From the NCBI RefSeq assembly GCF_049389645.1, contig NZ_CP186540.1, forward strand, positions 1,364,001 through 1,428,000: DNA of 64,000 bases. The letters are read 5' to 3'. Origin of the DNA: Alkalibacterium sp049389645 (GTDB lineage Bacteria; Bacillota; Bacilli; Lactobacillales; Carnobacteriaceae_A). The notes beneath the pieces were generated by a model. That model saw only the letters and a program-made list of their open reading frames with translations, was not told the origin of the DNA and ran no database searches. Position 1 is the stretch's first letter, and each line of letters opens with the position of its first letter. Shown here piece after piece: positions 42,054-51,474 of this stretch. Position numbers and translations under genes: made by a program.

Positions 42054-43007
42054 ATGAAAGTAGTCGTCATTGGTGGGAGTGGACACATTGGGACGTATTT
42101 AGTTCCTAAACTGGTAAGAGAAAATCATCAGGTTATTTCAGTCAGTCGCGGGAAAAGTGATCCGTATATCAAAGACTGGACGTGGGATAAAGCAGAACAT
42201 GTCGCACTGGACCGCAGTAGTGATCCGGACTTTACGGCGAAAATTGCAGAGATGAACGCAGATGTAGTGATCGATCTGATCTGTTTTAAACTGGAAGAGG
42301 TCAAACAGATGGTGAGTGCGTTAAAAGATAGTGATCTTTCACATTACATTTATTGTTCAACGATTTGGACACATGGACGGGCGGAAACTGTTCCGGCAGA
42401 TCCAAATGGGGTAAAACACCCACTGGATGAATACGGTAGCCAGAAATATGAAAGTGAAAAATATTTGAAGCATGAGTATCGCGTCAACGGCTTCCCGGCA
42501 ACGATGATCAGTCCGGGACAAATCTGTGGTCCCGGCTGGTCAATCATCAGTCCGCTGGGTTACGGGGATGACAATGTCTTCCAGATGATCGCTGATGGGA
42601 AAGAAATCAGCCTCCCTAACTTAGGCATGGAAACCTTGCATCCAGTACACGCTGAAGATGTGGCGCAGATGTTTGTGGATGCGATGAACCACCGGACGCA
42701 GGCTTTGGGAGAGAACTTTCATGCTGTCTCAGAAGATTCACTGACGCTTTATGGATACGCCATGGCCATGTACCGCTTTTTCAAGCAGGAGCCCAAGATT
42801 GAGTTCCTGTCATGGGATAAGTGGGTCGATTACGTAGAGAGTGAACGACAGGCAAGTGTTTCCTATCACCACCTTGCCCGCAGCGGGTACTACAGCATCG
42901 AGAATGCTAAAAAACTCATTGAATACAAGCCAAGGTATTCGGCTACGCAAGTGGTAGAGGCAAGCATTCAAAGTTATATTGATCGCGAAGTGATTACACT
43001 TAAATAA
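42054..43007 (+). CDS. NAD-dependent epimerase/dehydratase family protein
   Basis: A 317-residue Rossmann-fold protein of the extended short-chain dehydrogenase type. The nucleotide-binding GGSGHIGTYL is at 6-15 and LDEYGSQKYESEKYL near 130 holds the Yxxx(K)-like catalytic region, in a somewhat degenerate form. ISPGQICGPGWSIISPLGYG and HPVHAEDVAQMFVDAM are typical of epimerase-like proteins with unknown substrates. AAGGAGG precedes the ATG. It is a single gene with a terminator. Confidence 0.85.
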   Translation: MKVVVIGGSGHIGTYLVPKLVRENHQVISVSRGKSDPYIKDWTWDKAEHVALDRSSDPDFTAKIAEMNADVVIDLICFKLEEVKQMVSALKDSDLSHYIYCSTIWTHGRAETVPADPNGVKHPLDEYGSQKYESEKYLKHEYRVNGFPATMISPGQICGPGWSIISPLGYGDDNVFQMIADGKEISLPNLGMETLHPVHAEDVAQMFVDAMNHRTQALGENFHAVSEDSLTLYGYAMAMYRFFKQEPKIEFLSWDKWVDYVESERQASVSYHHLARSGYYSIENAKKLIEYKPRYSATQVVEASIQSYIDREVITLK

Positions 43008-43022
43008 GCTGTTTACGACAGT

Positions 43023-43062
43023 ACTCGTTCAATCGGATTGATTCGATTGGGCGAGTTTTTTT
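43023..43062 (+). terminator. Terminator after the epimerase gene
   Basis: ACTCGTTCAATCG pairs with CGATTGGGCGAGT (two G-U pairs) and is followed by a seven-T run. Confidence 0.9.
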
Positions 43063-43294
43063 GCAGATTTTTAAAAGTCATCGAAATGCTAGCTGAACCG
43101 TTGTTTATTAAGGTGAAAAGACTTATTGTATAAGGTGGAGTATCTTTTCATTTTTTTATAAGAATTTGATACCTATCATGACTAGAGCTTTCCGAAAACA
43201 GCTAACAAAAAATAAGCAGATTCGTGATATAATAGAAGTCGGGCATTTTGAATGCATCTGTAAAAAAGGAAACTATTAAGGAGATAAAAAACAA

Positions 43295-44230
43295 ATGACT
43301 TACGCACTTGAAATAAAGGATTTGAAAAAAGTATATGCGGGGGGCGTTGAGGCACTTCGTGGCATCGATTTGACGGTTGAAGAAGGAGACTTCTATGCGC
43401 TGTTGGGTCCCAATGGTGCCGGTAAATCAACAATCATTGGCATTATCACGTCATTAGTCAACAAGACCTCAGGAAATGTAAAGGTCTTTGGTTATGATCT
43501 GGATACCGATCTGACACGTGCCAAACAGCAGATCGGTTTGGTCCCTCAGGAGTTCAACTTCAATCCGTTTGAAAAAGTTCAGCAGATCGTTGTCAATCAG
43601 GCTGGATATTACGGCGTTCCACGTAAAGAAGCGTTAGAGCGCAGTGAAAAGTACCTGAAACAATCTGATTTATGGGAAAAACGGGATGTACGCGCCCGTA
43701 TGCTGTCAGGCGGAATGAAACGCAGATTAATGATCGCCCGCGCATTGATGCATGAACCGCGTCTACTTATCTTAGATGAGCCAACAGCCGGGGTGGATAT
43801 CGAGCTAAGACGCGAAATGTGGCGTTTCCTGAAAGAGTTGAATGCAAATGGAACAACGATTATTTTGACGACTCATAATCTGGAAGAAGCAGAAATGCTT
43901 TGCCGGAATATCGGCATTATTCAAACTGGGGAACTGATTGAAGATACCAGCATGAAAGCCTTACTGGCAAAACTTATGTTTGAGACGTTTATCTTTGATT
44001 TAGAGCCTTCTGATATAAAACCAATAATTAAAGGTTATCCGAGTCAACTTGAAGATGAAACGACTCTTTCTGTAGAAGTCGAGCGTAATCAGGGAGTCAA
44101 CGAAGTGTTTGAGCAGCTCAATCAACAGGGAATCAAAGTCCTTTCCATGCGTAATAAATCCAACAGGCTGGAAGAATTATTCCTGAAAATCACCGAAAAA
44201 ACAGACCAAGTGGAGGACTCAAATGTTTAA
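43295..44230 (+). CDS. ABC transporter ATP-binding protein (YadG-like)
   Basis: A 311-residue ATPase of the ABC-2 export type: Walker A GPNGAGKST at 38-46, QEFNFNPFE after the Q-loop, signature LSGGMKRR, Walker B LLILDEPTAGVD, and a C-terminal regulatory extension. Its full-length resemblance is to the YadG/drug-or-polysaccharide export group; the cargo is unknown. AAGGAG precedes the ATG, and the 3' end overlaps the permease gene by 8 bp, so both are translated together. Confidence 0.9.
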   Translation: MTYALEIKDLKKVYAGGVEALRGIDLTVEEGDFYALLGPNGAGKSTIIGIITSLVNKTSGNVKVFGYDLDTDLTRAKQQIGLVPQEFNFNPFEKVQQIVVNQAGYYGVPRKEALERSEKYLKQSDLWEKRDVRARMLSGGMKRRLMIARALMHEPRLLILDEPTAGVDIELRREMWRFLKELNANGTTIILTTHNLEEAEMLCRNIGIIQTGELIEDTSMKALLAKLMFETFIFDLEPSDIKPIIKGYPSQLEDETTLSVEVERNQGVNEVFEQLNQQGIKVLSMRNKSNRLEELFLKITEKTDQVEDSNV

Positions 44231-44993
44231 CCTATATTACACAGCTTTAAAAAGTCTGGCAGTCAAAGAAACGAACCGCTATCTGCGTATATGGGTTCAA
44301 ACTTTAGTTCCACCAGTGATCACGACATCATTATACTTTGTCATCTTCGGAAATCTGATTGGTGAAAGAATCGGGCAGATGGAGGGATTCTCCTATATGG
44401 AATTCATCGTGCCTGGACTGATTATGATGTCGGTCATCACAAGTTCCTATTCTAATGTCTCGTCATCCTTTTTCTCGCAGAAATTCCAGAAAAACATTGA
44501 AGAACTGCTGATTGCACCCGTCCCGACACACATCATTATGTGGGGATTTGTCATCGGTGGGATGGGCAGAAGCATACTTGTGGGAACCCTTGTGACGATC
44601 ATTTCTCTCTTCTTCGTTCCGCTCCAGGCGTATTCATGGTTCATTATCATAGTTACCCTACTTATGACGTCTATTGTGTTCTCATTAGCAGGCTTACTCA
44701 ACGGTATTTTTGCCCAATCCTTTGATGATGTGTCGATCGTGCCTACCTTTGTCCTGCAGCCGCTGACTTATCTTGGTGGGGTATTTTATGCCATCTCGAT
44801 GCTGCCTCCGTTCTGGCAGGGCGTTTCACGAGTCAATCCGATCGTCTATATGATTTCAGGATTCCGGTATGGTTTCCTTGGTATTATAGATGTGCCGATT
44901 TTGCTTTCTATGGGCATACTGATTCTATTTATCGGCGTATTGTACGCGGTCGACTGGTATTTAATTGAAACAGGACGCGGCTTGAGAAGCTAG
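44223..44993 (+). CDS. ABC-2 type transporter permease (YadH-like)
   Basis: A 256-residue permease with about six membrane segments. VPGLIMMSVITSSYSNVSSS and QPLTYLGGVFYAISMLPPFW, with the following SRVNPIVYMISGFRYGFLG, are the conserved ABC-2 signature region. It pairs with the upstream overlapping ATPase to form an exporter of unknown substrate. The gap 44994-45392 contains a terminator at 45062 and AT-rich sequence only. Confidence 0.9.
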   Translation: MFNLYYTALKSLAVKETNRYLRIWVQTLVPPVITTSLYFVIFGNLIGERIGQMEGFSYMEFIVPGLIMMSVITSSYSNVSSSFFSQKFQKNIEELLIAPVPTHIIMWGFVIGGMGRSILVGTLVTIISLFFVPLQAYSWFIIIVTLLMTSIVFSLAGLLNGIFAQSFDDVSIVPTFVLQPLTYLGGVFYAISMLPPFWQGVSRVNPIVYMISGFRYGFLGIIDVPILLSMGILILFIGVLYAVDWYLIETGRGLRS

Positions 44994-45061
44994 TGACTGT
45001 AAGTTTTCATAATATAATATAGTATGATTCCGATTTATTTATTAATATCAAAAAAGTAAAG

Positions 45062-45103
45062 CCAGATGTCCTCGACTAATTATGTTGAGGATATCTGGTT
45101 TTT
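45062..45103 (+). terminator. Terminator of the YadGH-like operon
   Basis: CCAGATGTCCTC pairs with GAGGATATCTGG (one G-U), followed by TTTTT. Confidence 0.85.
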
Positions 45104-45392
45104 GCTTAATCAGGATGTAATTGTAAACCTTATTAGTACCTCTTCATATGACGGTTAATGTCTACCAGACACTTTAAGGATAATAGTGTGAATGGTGAAA
45201 TCAAATATTACAAATCGCTGTAGATTAACTCACATATGCATGATATTGTAAATATATACTATATAAATAGTATAATCAATAAGACAAGAGATTTCATTCG
45301 AACGATAGAGTGAAAAAGGGTAAAATGAAGAAAGGTAATTGTTTCCTAACTACTAAAAATTAGTGTCAAGGGAAAAGAAAAGAGGCTATACA

Positions 45393-46022
45393 ATGTTGAA
45401 AAATAACGATTTTTCAGATATCGCTTTAGGTCGTAGATCTATTCGAGTTTATGATGAAACCGTCAAGATTTCTCGCGAAGAAATGCTTGAAATGATTCAA
45501 AAAGCAACAAGAGCCCCGTCATCAGTAAATTTGCAGCCTTGGCGCTTTGTCGTGGTGGATAGTGATGAAGGGAAAGCAAAATTAAGGCCCCTGGTTCGAT
45601 GGAATACAATACAAAACGATACATCATCAGCAATGCTTCTGATTTTCGGAGATTTGCAGTGTTATGAATACGCAGAAGAGATCTACGATAAAGCAGTGGC
45701 AGAAGGAAAAATGTCAGAGAAAGTGAAAAACGAGCAGTTGGCTGATATCATTCCTCTCTATAAAAGCTTCAATAAAGAAAAAATGAAGAAAGCAGTAAAA
45801 CTCGATTCCGCTTTAGCAGCTATGCAGTTTATGCTTGTTGCACGTAGCCACGGTTATGATACAAATCCTATCGCCGGATTCGAGCATGGCCAATTAGCAG
45901 AAGCGGTTGGATTAGACAAAGAACGCTACGTTCCGGTTCTGATTTTATCTGTGGGTAAAGCATTGGAAACAGGCGAAGAAACTGTTCGGCTAGATGCAAA
46001 AAAAATCACAACTTTTGAATAA
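45393..46022 (+). CDS. Nitroreductase family protein
   Basis: A 209-residue flavin (FMN) oxidoreductase. RRSIRVYDETVKISREEM and ATRAPSSVNLQPWRFVVVDS are the FMN-binding family motifs, and the C-terminal YVPVLILSVGKA is usual. Substrates (nitroaromatics, quinones, enones) are not predictable. ATG 45393 follows AAAGAGG; a frame extension to GTG 45363 was rejected. It is a single gene. Confidence 0.92.
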   Translation: MLKNNDFSDIALGRRSIRVYDETVKISREEMLEMIQKATRAPSSVNLQPWRFVVVDSDEGKAKLRPLVRWNTIQNDTSSAMLLIFGDLQCYEYAEEIYDKAVAEGKMSEKVKNEQLADIIPLYKSFNKEKMKKAVKLDSALAAMQFMLVARSHGYDTNPIAGFEHGQLAEAVGLDKERYVPVLILSVGKALETGEETVRLDAKKITTFE

Positions 46023-46132
46023 TAGGTCATAGTTTGAGCGTATCTTTGTGTGGAAAATGGCTTGATTGTTAATCAACGCAAAATATAAGATGCATATTTT
46101 TTGGTAAACGAAAACTTCAAGAGGAGATATAC

Positions 46133-46579
46133 ATGCCATTCGACTATGACTTGGATTTTGAGAACATTAACTTTCGCGAGCAGCCGGAACTTTACAAAGT
46201 GGGCAGAGGAGAACAGGGCGTGCTGATGGTAGAGCCCTACAAGAGCGAGATACTCCAGCACTGGCGATTTAAGACACCTGAAATCGCAAAAGAGTCATCC
46301 GAAATGATTTATCAAATGTACCTGGATTATAAAAAGGATGGGGATTTTGTCGGGATGGACATGGCGAGGAAATATCTCCAGATGGGCTACACCAGGTCCC
46401 GCCGTTATGCGAACTATAAAGGTGGCAGGAAATACAACGAAGACGGTGACGTGAAGGACAGAGATATCGACCCGGAAAAAGCGGAATCAGCTGCCATCTT
46501 TGAAGAGAAATGGATCATTGTAAGAGAAGATGAAGACTATCTCAAACTAAAAAAAGAACACCAAAAAAAGTATGGTTAA
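46133..46579 (+). CDS. DUF4385 family protein
   Basis: A 148-residue cytosolic protein of unknown function: FDYDLDFENINFREQPELYK, then GEQGVLMVEPYKSEILQHWR, FVGMDMARKYLQMGYTRSRR and the charged tail match the DUF4385 family. GAGGAG lies eight bases before the ATG. A lipoprotein gene begins 19 bp after the stop and may be co-transcribed. Confidence 0.82.
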   Translation: MPFDYDLDFENINFREQPELYKVGRGEQGVLMVEPYKSEILQHWRFKTPEIAKESSEMIYQMYLDYKKDGDFVGMDMARKYLQMGYTRSRRYANYKGGRKYNEDGDVKDRDIDPEKAESAAIFEEKWIIVREDEDYLKLKKEHQKKYG

Positions 46580-46598
46580 ACCAATTAGGAGGAAGCAT

Positions 46599-47123
46599 AT
46601 GAATTCCAAATTAGTGGTTGTGTCTCTATCTTTTATCGTTTTTTTTTCACTAACAGGCTGCTCCGATACAAGTGAAACGGACGACGGAGTCGATAATAAT
46701 GGCGAAACTAGGCAAGTCAGCAATGACGACGATACGAAAGAGTCTTTTGAAGAAAATTTTCCAGAGCCACCAGGTTTAACTCTTTATGCTGGAGAAGAAA
46801 TTCTTGACCCTGTTCTTGGTACGTATAGCTGGAGTGTTGAAAATGAGGACGGGACAGTAACTGCAACAGAAGTAGATGCTGCTGCTCCGCCAGAATTAGT
46901 CAGCATTATTGATCCAATGGAAGTCACGGCGGACACAACTATCGATCTTGGTTTCGAAGAACAACCAGATCGTTACACTGTGAGGATATGGGATGAAGAC
47001 AACGCCATTCTTAGCGAATCAGATGAAGTAGTTCTATCAGGTGAAGGCATAGTTATTTACGAAGTGCTGGCACACTGGGAACAAGGTACAGCAACTTATG
47101 CTTTTTCTTTAGATATTGAATAG
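46599..47123 (+). CDS. Putative lipoprotein of unknown function
   Basis: A 174-residue lipoprotein: signal peptide with lipobox FSLTGC (C about 21), an acidic Thr/Asp/Asn-rich linker, then a roughly 120-residue beta-rich domain. The linker is followed by PPGLTLYAGEEILDPVLGTY, SWSVENEDGTV and VRIWDEDNAILSESDEVVL. This resembles exported lipoproteins of Bacillales (extracellular Ig-like fold is a guess). ATG 46599 follows AGGAGG. A terminator follows. Confidence 0.72.
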   Translation: MNSKLVVVSLSFIVFFSLTGCSDTSETDDGVDNNGETRQVSNDDDTKESFEENFPEPPGLTLYAGEEILDPVLGTYSWSVENEDGTVTATEVDAAAPPELVSIIDPMEVTADTTIDLGFEEQPDRYTVRIWDEDNAILSESDEVVLSGEGIVIYEVLAHWEQGTATYAFSLDIE

Positions 47124-47148
47124 GTTTTTATGTAGTTACTCATTATTT

Positions 47149-47202
47149 AAAATACACTCCTCTTACTGGACATAACCGTTCGGAAGGGGAAGTGTATTTT
47201 TT
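47149..47202 (+). terminator. Terminator after the lipoprotein gene
   Basis: AAAATACACT (47149-47158) pairs with AGTGTATTTT (47191-47200) around an inner CC/GG region; a T-run follows. Confidence 0.8.
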
Positions 47203-47301
47203 GCTTTTCATATTGCTTGAGAGACTGATAAGCCGCGTAGTATGATACTATATAATTGAAGAAATTATTTAACTATAAATTTAAATATAAGGAGCTTACC
47301 C

Positions 47302-47754
47302 ATGAAAATCAACTTCACGAAGAAACAGTATCGCTCACTCATAGATTTGATTCATTTAGGAGATATGGTTGTTAACGGTATTCGCACTGATGATACAGTA
47401 GAGGAATATGAGGAGCTTCGAGAGTATATCTATTCGTTTGCAAAACAAATGGGACAAGAGGATAACATTAAATATGATAAAGAATACGATAGGCACTTTG
47501 AAACAAGGGAATATGAGTCAGGAAAAGTTCAGGAATATATTGAGGATTACGACGATGAAATCTTCTGGACAGAATTAGCCTCACGGTTAGCCACGCGAGA
47601 TACGCAGAAACTGATAATGTTGACTGGAGAGATCTCTGACAAGGATGAAGATTTGAAAAAGTACTGGTCTAGAGAGGATATATACCAAAAGGAATTTGAA
47701 GAAAATGGCTTGCGAAACGTGTCGGTAAAGTTTAACAAAGGCAAAAAAAGCTAA
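47302..47754 (+). CDS. Conserved hypothetical protein, 150 residues
   Basis: A mainly helical, charged cytosolic protein beginning MKINFTKKQYRSLIDLIHLG and containing YDDEIFWTELASRLATRD and KKYWSREDIYQKEFEENGL. I recognise it as a recurrent hypothetical family of Firmicutes but no function. AAGGAGC precedes the ATG. It is followed by a hairpin terminator. Confidence 0.7.
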   Translation: MKINFTKKQYRSLIDLIHLGDMVVNGIRTDDTVEEYEELREYIYSFAKQMGQEDNIKYDKEYDRHFETREYESGKVQEYIEDYDDEIFWTELASRLATRDTQKLIMLTGEISDKDEDLKKYWSREDIYQKEFEENGLRNVSVKFNKGKKS

Positions 47755-47779
47755 GTTGCAGCTGCCTCAGGAACGGAAA

Positions 47780-47819
47780 AACATCACGAAACCTCAGACA
47801 TTTAAGGGTTCGTGATGTT
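47780..47819. terminator. Hairpin terminator after the hypothetical gene
   Basis: AACATCACGAA pairs perfectly with TTCGTGATGTT. The T-run is weak on the plus strand, so termination is probable rather than certain. It lies before the convergent YdeI-like gene. Confidence 0.65.
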
Positions 47820-47910
47820 ATTTCTAATGTTAAGACAAAAAATTGCTTGCGGTGCTGTTAGATTTCCACGGTATATCAAATCGATCAATGACCATATTAT
47901 AACTTTCCAA

Positions 47911-48480
47911 CTAGTAGTCGATCAGGCGGCCATTATCATTCCATTGGCCATAAAGCTTGTTGTCACGAGTATTTAAAATAAACTTATCCAGTCTTCTATT
48001 AAACAGATCAGGTTGATTCTCGTTGCCTTGGATATTATCTAAGCGAATTCGTCTGTAAAGCTCAGGTAAGGCGAGAAAGTTATGATACAGGTCTTCATCC
48101 GCTTTCAAACGTTCCTCGATCTCAGGGTCGATTTTAAACGAACTAGGGGACATATCTGGCAGGACCTGTCTGCCACTTTCTTTCATCAAGCCCATTTTTT
48201 CCAATCGTCGGACCCGTTCTTTATTCAACTCTGTCCAGTTGCTGTTCTTTCGTCTGGGAGAGAATCTCTGGGCAGACTTTCCACTAGGTAATGTTTTTCG
48301 GATACCGTCGATCCAACCAAAGCACAGGGCCTCTTCAACTGCATCTAAATAGTGAATCCCATCTATTTGTTTAGCCGAACTGATAACTATCCAACAGAAT
48401 GTCTCTGTAGCTGCATTCTCTTCAAGCCAGGCACGCAACTCCTGTCTTGTTTTTACTTCAATCAAGTTTGTGATATCCAT
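47911..48480 (-). CDS. YdeI/OmpD-associated family protein
   Basis: A 189-residue protein of the bacteriocin-protection YdeI-like family. Its signature stretches are EEALCFGWIDGIRKTLPSGK, AQRFSPRRKNSNWTELNKER, and a C-terminal KDxx-like helical domain (LYHNFLALPELYRRIRLDNI). The function is poorly defined. It is on the minus strand, single. The ribosome binding site is a weak AAAGGA upstream of ATG 48480. Confidence 0.82.
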   Translation of the reverse strand: MDITNLIEVKTRQELRAWLEENAATETFCWIVISSAKQIDGIHYLDAVEEALCFGWIDGIRKTLPSGKSAQRFSPRRKNSNWTELNKERVRRLEKMGLMKESGRQVLPDMSPSSFKIDPEIEERLKADEDLYHNFLALPELYRRIRLDNIQGNENQPDLFNRRLDKFILNTRDNKLYGQWNDNGRLIDY

Positions 48481-48670
48481 ATAGCATCCGTCCTTTACAA
48501 GTTGCTAATAAATACTTACCAGTAATTTAATGCAAGGCAGTGTTTCAATGATTGTTTATATTTATTATATTCCCTTTACAGACAATTAGTACACTAAATT
48601 TCAATACCTATTTCAAGAGTCAGAGGGATCAAGTTGATTAGGGCTTTCCGCTCCGATAGAACATATTAAA

Positions 48671-48715
48671 AAGCTGTGTGAGAGGAATAGATAACTCATT
48701 CCTCTCACACAGCTT
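48671..48715 (-). terminator. Terminator of the DUF1295 gene (minus strand)
   Basis: A perfect 18-bp stem (48671-48688 with 48698-48715). Read on the minus strand it is followed by TTTAAT, 48 bp past the DUF1295 stop. The rest of 48481-48762 has no gene. Confidence 0.85.
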
Positions 48716-48762
48716 CGTATACTTCATCTATCAAAGTGTCTTTAACAACTTACCAGGCTAAA

Positions 48763-49638
48763 TTATTTTTTAGCCCAAGGGAAAAGCATTGGTACTCTCT
48801 GTGTGTATTCTTCCCATTCATCATATTTCTCCATGTTTTTCTCTAGTAATGGAGTGGATATTTTGATCAATACGGTACTCATTAAAATAGGTGAGATAGC
48901 TAACAAGATATAATAAATTGGGTTCACGGAACCAGTAAAGAACAACGTAATACCACTGGCATATAATCCGATCCAAATTAATATCTCTCCAAAATAGTTT
49001 GGATGACGTGTGACCGACCATAGGCCTGATTGTAGCAGTTTACCTGTTTTTTTACTGATGTGCTGTCTTAATTGTTCGTCACCAACCACTTCAAAGATTA
49101 GTCCGACTAGCGCAATAAGCAATCCAGCGTAAACGAAATACTGATGAGCTGCATCAAAACTGAATTCGTTGTATTTGATTACTGTATAGCTGGCAGATCC
49201 AACGATAAAGTTGATAATGCCTTGAACCATAAACACTCTGAAAAAGGCAATGAGGACGACTTTCTCTCCCCACTCTTCACGCCACTGTGCGTATCGGAAA
49301 TCCTCGGGTTTTCCGTAATTTCTTTTCAATAAACGTAATGATAATCTGAGACCCCATACAGTAATAAAGCCAACAATCACATACGATAAAATGGTGGGCT
49401 CTTCAGTCACCAATAGGGTAAGCCAACTACCAACAACAAAACCCATGCCCCAACCAATGTCGACAATTGAATTGTTTTTGATCACGGTTGCTATAACAAA
49501 GATTATGGTGAAATAAGCAAAGGTAAAAAGTAATGGAACAATTAGTCCATCCAAACCTAAATTAGTAAAGCCTTGTGTGGCAATTGCCAGCGTTACTAAA
49601 AATAATATAGGGTAAATAATAAGTCTTTTCTTATCCAT
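48763..49638 (-). CDS. DUF1295 / steroid 5-alpha-reductase-like membrane protein
   Basis: An integral membrane protein of 291 residues with about seven segments. The C-terminal TRHPNYFGEILIWIGLYASG is the signature of the DUF1295 and isoprenylcysteine methyltransferase-like superfamily, which binds NADPH or SAM. The real substrate is unknown. GAGGTG precedes the start. It is a single gene with a strong terminator, preceded by the membrane protein at 49765 about 125 bp away. Confidence 0.85.
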   Translation of the reverse strand: MDKKRLIIYPILFLVTLAIATQGFTNLGLDGLIVPLLFTFAYFTIIFVIATVIKNNSIVDIGWGMGFVVGSWLTLLVTEEPTILSYVIVGFITVWGLRLSLRLLKRNYGKPEDFRYAQWREEWGEKVVLIAFFRVFMVQGIINFIVGSASYTVIKYNEFSFDAAHQYFVYAGLLIALVGLIFEVVGDEQLRQHISKKTGKLLQSGLWSVTRHPNYFGEILIWIGLYASGITLFFTGSVNPIYYILLAISPILMSTVLIKISTPLLEKNMEKYDEWEEYTQRVPMLFPWAKK

Positions 49639-49764
49639 AATGCACCTCTTTCAGTTTTTATACATCATAATATACCATAAAAAAAGTATATAAATCTAGT
49701 TAGCCCTATAATAAGGTATGCTACTTTTATTATAAATAACTACAGCAGAAACCGACGCAAGTTT

Positions 49765-50562
49765 TTAATCGGAACGCACCCTACTTGAAAGCGTGAATCC
49801 AATAAAGTAAATGGCTACACCCAATATAGCTGAAATATATATAATTAGATTGTTCAGACTCATGTCACCAAAGAAAAACAACAGAAGAACAGTCGCACTA
49901 TACAACATTTGACTTGCTAAGAGTCTGGATCTGTTTACGCTCTTACCTCTATCATCTTTGGTTTCAACTTTTGATAAAAACCAAAACAATATAAACGATA
50001 GACACAATGTGGCAATTACAAATAGGGTTATAGGGTCTAAATAATCTATATTATTGAAGGATAAATAGTTCATGAAAAAACTCTCCGCTATAAAAAATGC
50101 CAACCCAATCCCACTAGCTATTAATACCACTTTTGCTTTTTCCCTCGTTTTTGTGACAAACGTCATAGCTAAAAGAAATATAAGTAAGTAGACACTGTTT
50201 TCATCGTTAAAAGATAGGTAAACAGTGAACCCCAGTACTGAATATATATCGAAAACGGTCAGCTCTTTTCCTGTAATGCCATTTACTATTCTCATCATTA
50301 GAAGTATCCAGAAAATCACTAGGAGCTGAACATTTTCATAATAGAGTAAATTTAAAAGTGAAAAGGCAGCGGCTATAAATGCTGAATACTGATGTTTTGA
50401 ATCAAGTTCTCTGGAAAGTGCCCAGGTCAAAAAGACGCCACCGCCTATATATAGCCCTGATGAAATTTCTCCTGTTAAAATCCAACCTATAGCCGCTACT
50501 AAAAGTGTAAAGAGTACGATGATCTGATTTGTTCTGTAACTAAAATCTATATTTCTTCCCAA
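49765..50562 (-). CDS. Polytopic membrane protein of unknown function
   Basis: A 265-residue protein with about eight hydrophobic segments. These include IIVLFTLLVAAIGWILTG, LLVIFWILLMMRIVNG, VYLLIFLLAMTFVTKT and LILYISAILGVAIYFIGFTL-like stretches, with RNIDFSYRTNQ at the N-terminus and a conserved-looking TGKELTVFDIY loop. I do not recognise a family. It follows the SGNH hydrolase gene after about 100 bp on the same strand and may belong to the ABC-hydrolase transcript. Confidence 0.65.
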   Translation of the reverse strand: MGRNIDFSYRTNQIIVLFTLLVAAIGWILTGEISSGLYIGGGVFLTWALSRELDSKHQYSAFIAAAFSLLNLLYYENVQLLVIFWILLMMRIVNGITGKELTVFDIYSVLGFTVYLSFNDENSVYLLIFLLAMTFVTKTREKAKVVLIASGIGLAFFIAESFFMNYLSFNNIDYLDPITLFVIATLCLSFILFWFLSKVETKDDRGKSVNRSRLLASQMLYSATVLLLFFFGDMSLNNLIIYISAILGVAIYFIGFTLSSRVRSD

Positions 50563-50665
50563 TGTAAAAATAAAACCACTCCTTCATGAACATAGTATGC
50601 CCTGATTTTTGATAACTGATAGATAAACTATTATTCCATATCTCTTTTCAATGCTTTACACTTCT

Positions 50666-51451
50666 CTAGTTCAATATCCGATAAAGTTCTTCTGCTATAA
50701 CTTGATAACCTGATCCATTTGGATGGAATTCATCGATAGAGAGATAGTCGCTTAAATGATATTGAAACAATTCATATGTTGGTATAAATACAAAGTTAAC
50801 ATCCGAATCTACTATTAAATGCGTTTCGTAATTCCATTCTAAAAGTAATCTGGCATTTTGGGGTTCTTCCTGGCTATAAGGATTGTACAAACCTATGAAG
50901 GCCAATTGTGCATCTGGATTGATGGCTCGAATCTCTCTGACTACAAAGGCCAGATTTTCTTTGTAGGAGTTGAGGGCTTCTTCAAAGGCAAGCGTTAAAG
51001 TTAAATTGTCTTCGTATTCCAGACGATTCAAATCATTTCCGCCAATTGAAATAATGATCAACTGTGCATTTGAAATGCTGGAATTATGTTCTCCGCTTCC
51101 AATTAAATCTGCAAGTTGATTGCTGTCATAGCCGGGTACTGAGATGTTTGTAAGGGTCTTTTCATCTGCATTTTCGTCAGCCAGTAAAGCGAGGTATCTT
51201 TCTCCTATACCTAAATTTTCTTCGTCACCGAATCCAAATCCGATAGAGTCTCCAAGAATGAGTATATCAGACGGTTCCGCTGGAATCATGTCTTCTTCGG
51301 GTGTAGTGATTGATTCTTCCATCGGGTCTTCTGTATAAACGGTTTCTTCACTCCTACTTATAACGATAGAGGCAACGAAACCTGAGACAAATAGGATCGA
51401 TAGGGCTAATGCACTCAACAATAATAGGGGCCATATCACTTTTTTATACAT
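50666..51451 (-). CDS. Membrane-anchored SGNH/GDSL hydrolase
   Basis: A 261-residue extracytoplasmic esterase-like protein. An N-terminal membrane anchor (about 7-32) is followed by a Thr/Glu/Pro-rich linker. The SGNH domain then has block I GDSIGFGFGD (Ser69), the Gly of block II, IISIGGND (block III Asn) and DEFHPNGSGY near the end (catalytic Asp/His). It lies downstream of an ABC-2 transporter, 23 bp from its permease, so it may act on an exported lipid, polymer or antibiotic. GGAGG precedes the start. Confidence 0.88.
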   Translation of the reverse strand: MYKKVIWPLLLLSALALSILFVSGFVASIVISRSEETVYTEDPMEESITTPEEDMIPAEPSDILILGDSIGFGFGDEENLGIGERYLALLADENADEKTLTNISVPGYDSNQLADLIGSGEHNSSISNAQLIIISIGGNDLNRLEYEDNLTLTLAFEEALNSYKENLAFVVREIRAINPDAQLAFIGLYNPYSQEEPQNARLLLEWNYETHLIVDSDVNFVFIPTYELFQYHLSDYLSIDEFHPNGSGYQVIAEELYRILN

Positions 51452-51474
51452 AGTTATCCTCCTTGAAAATCGAC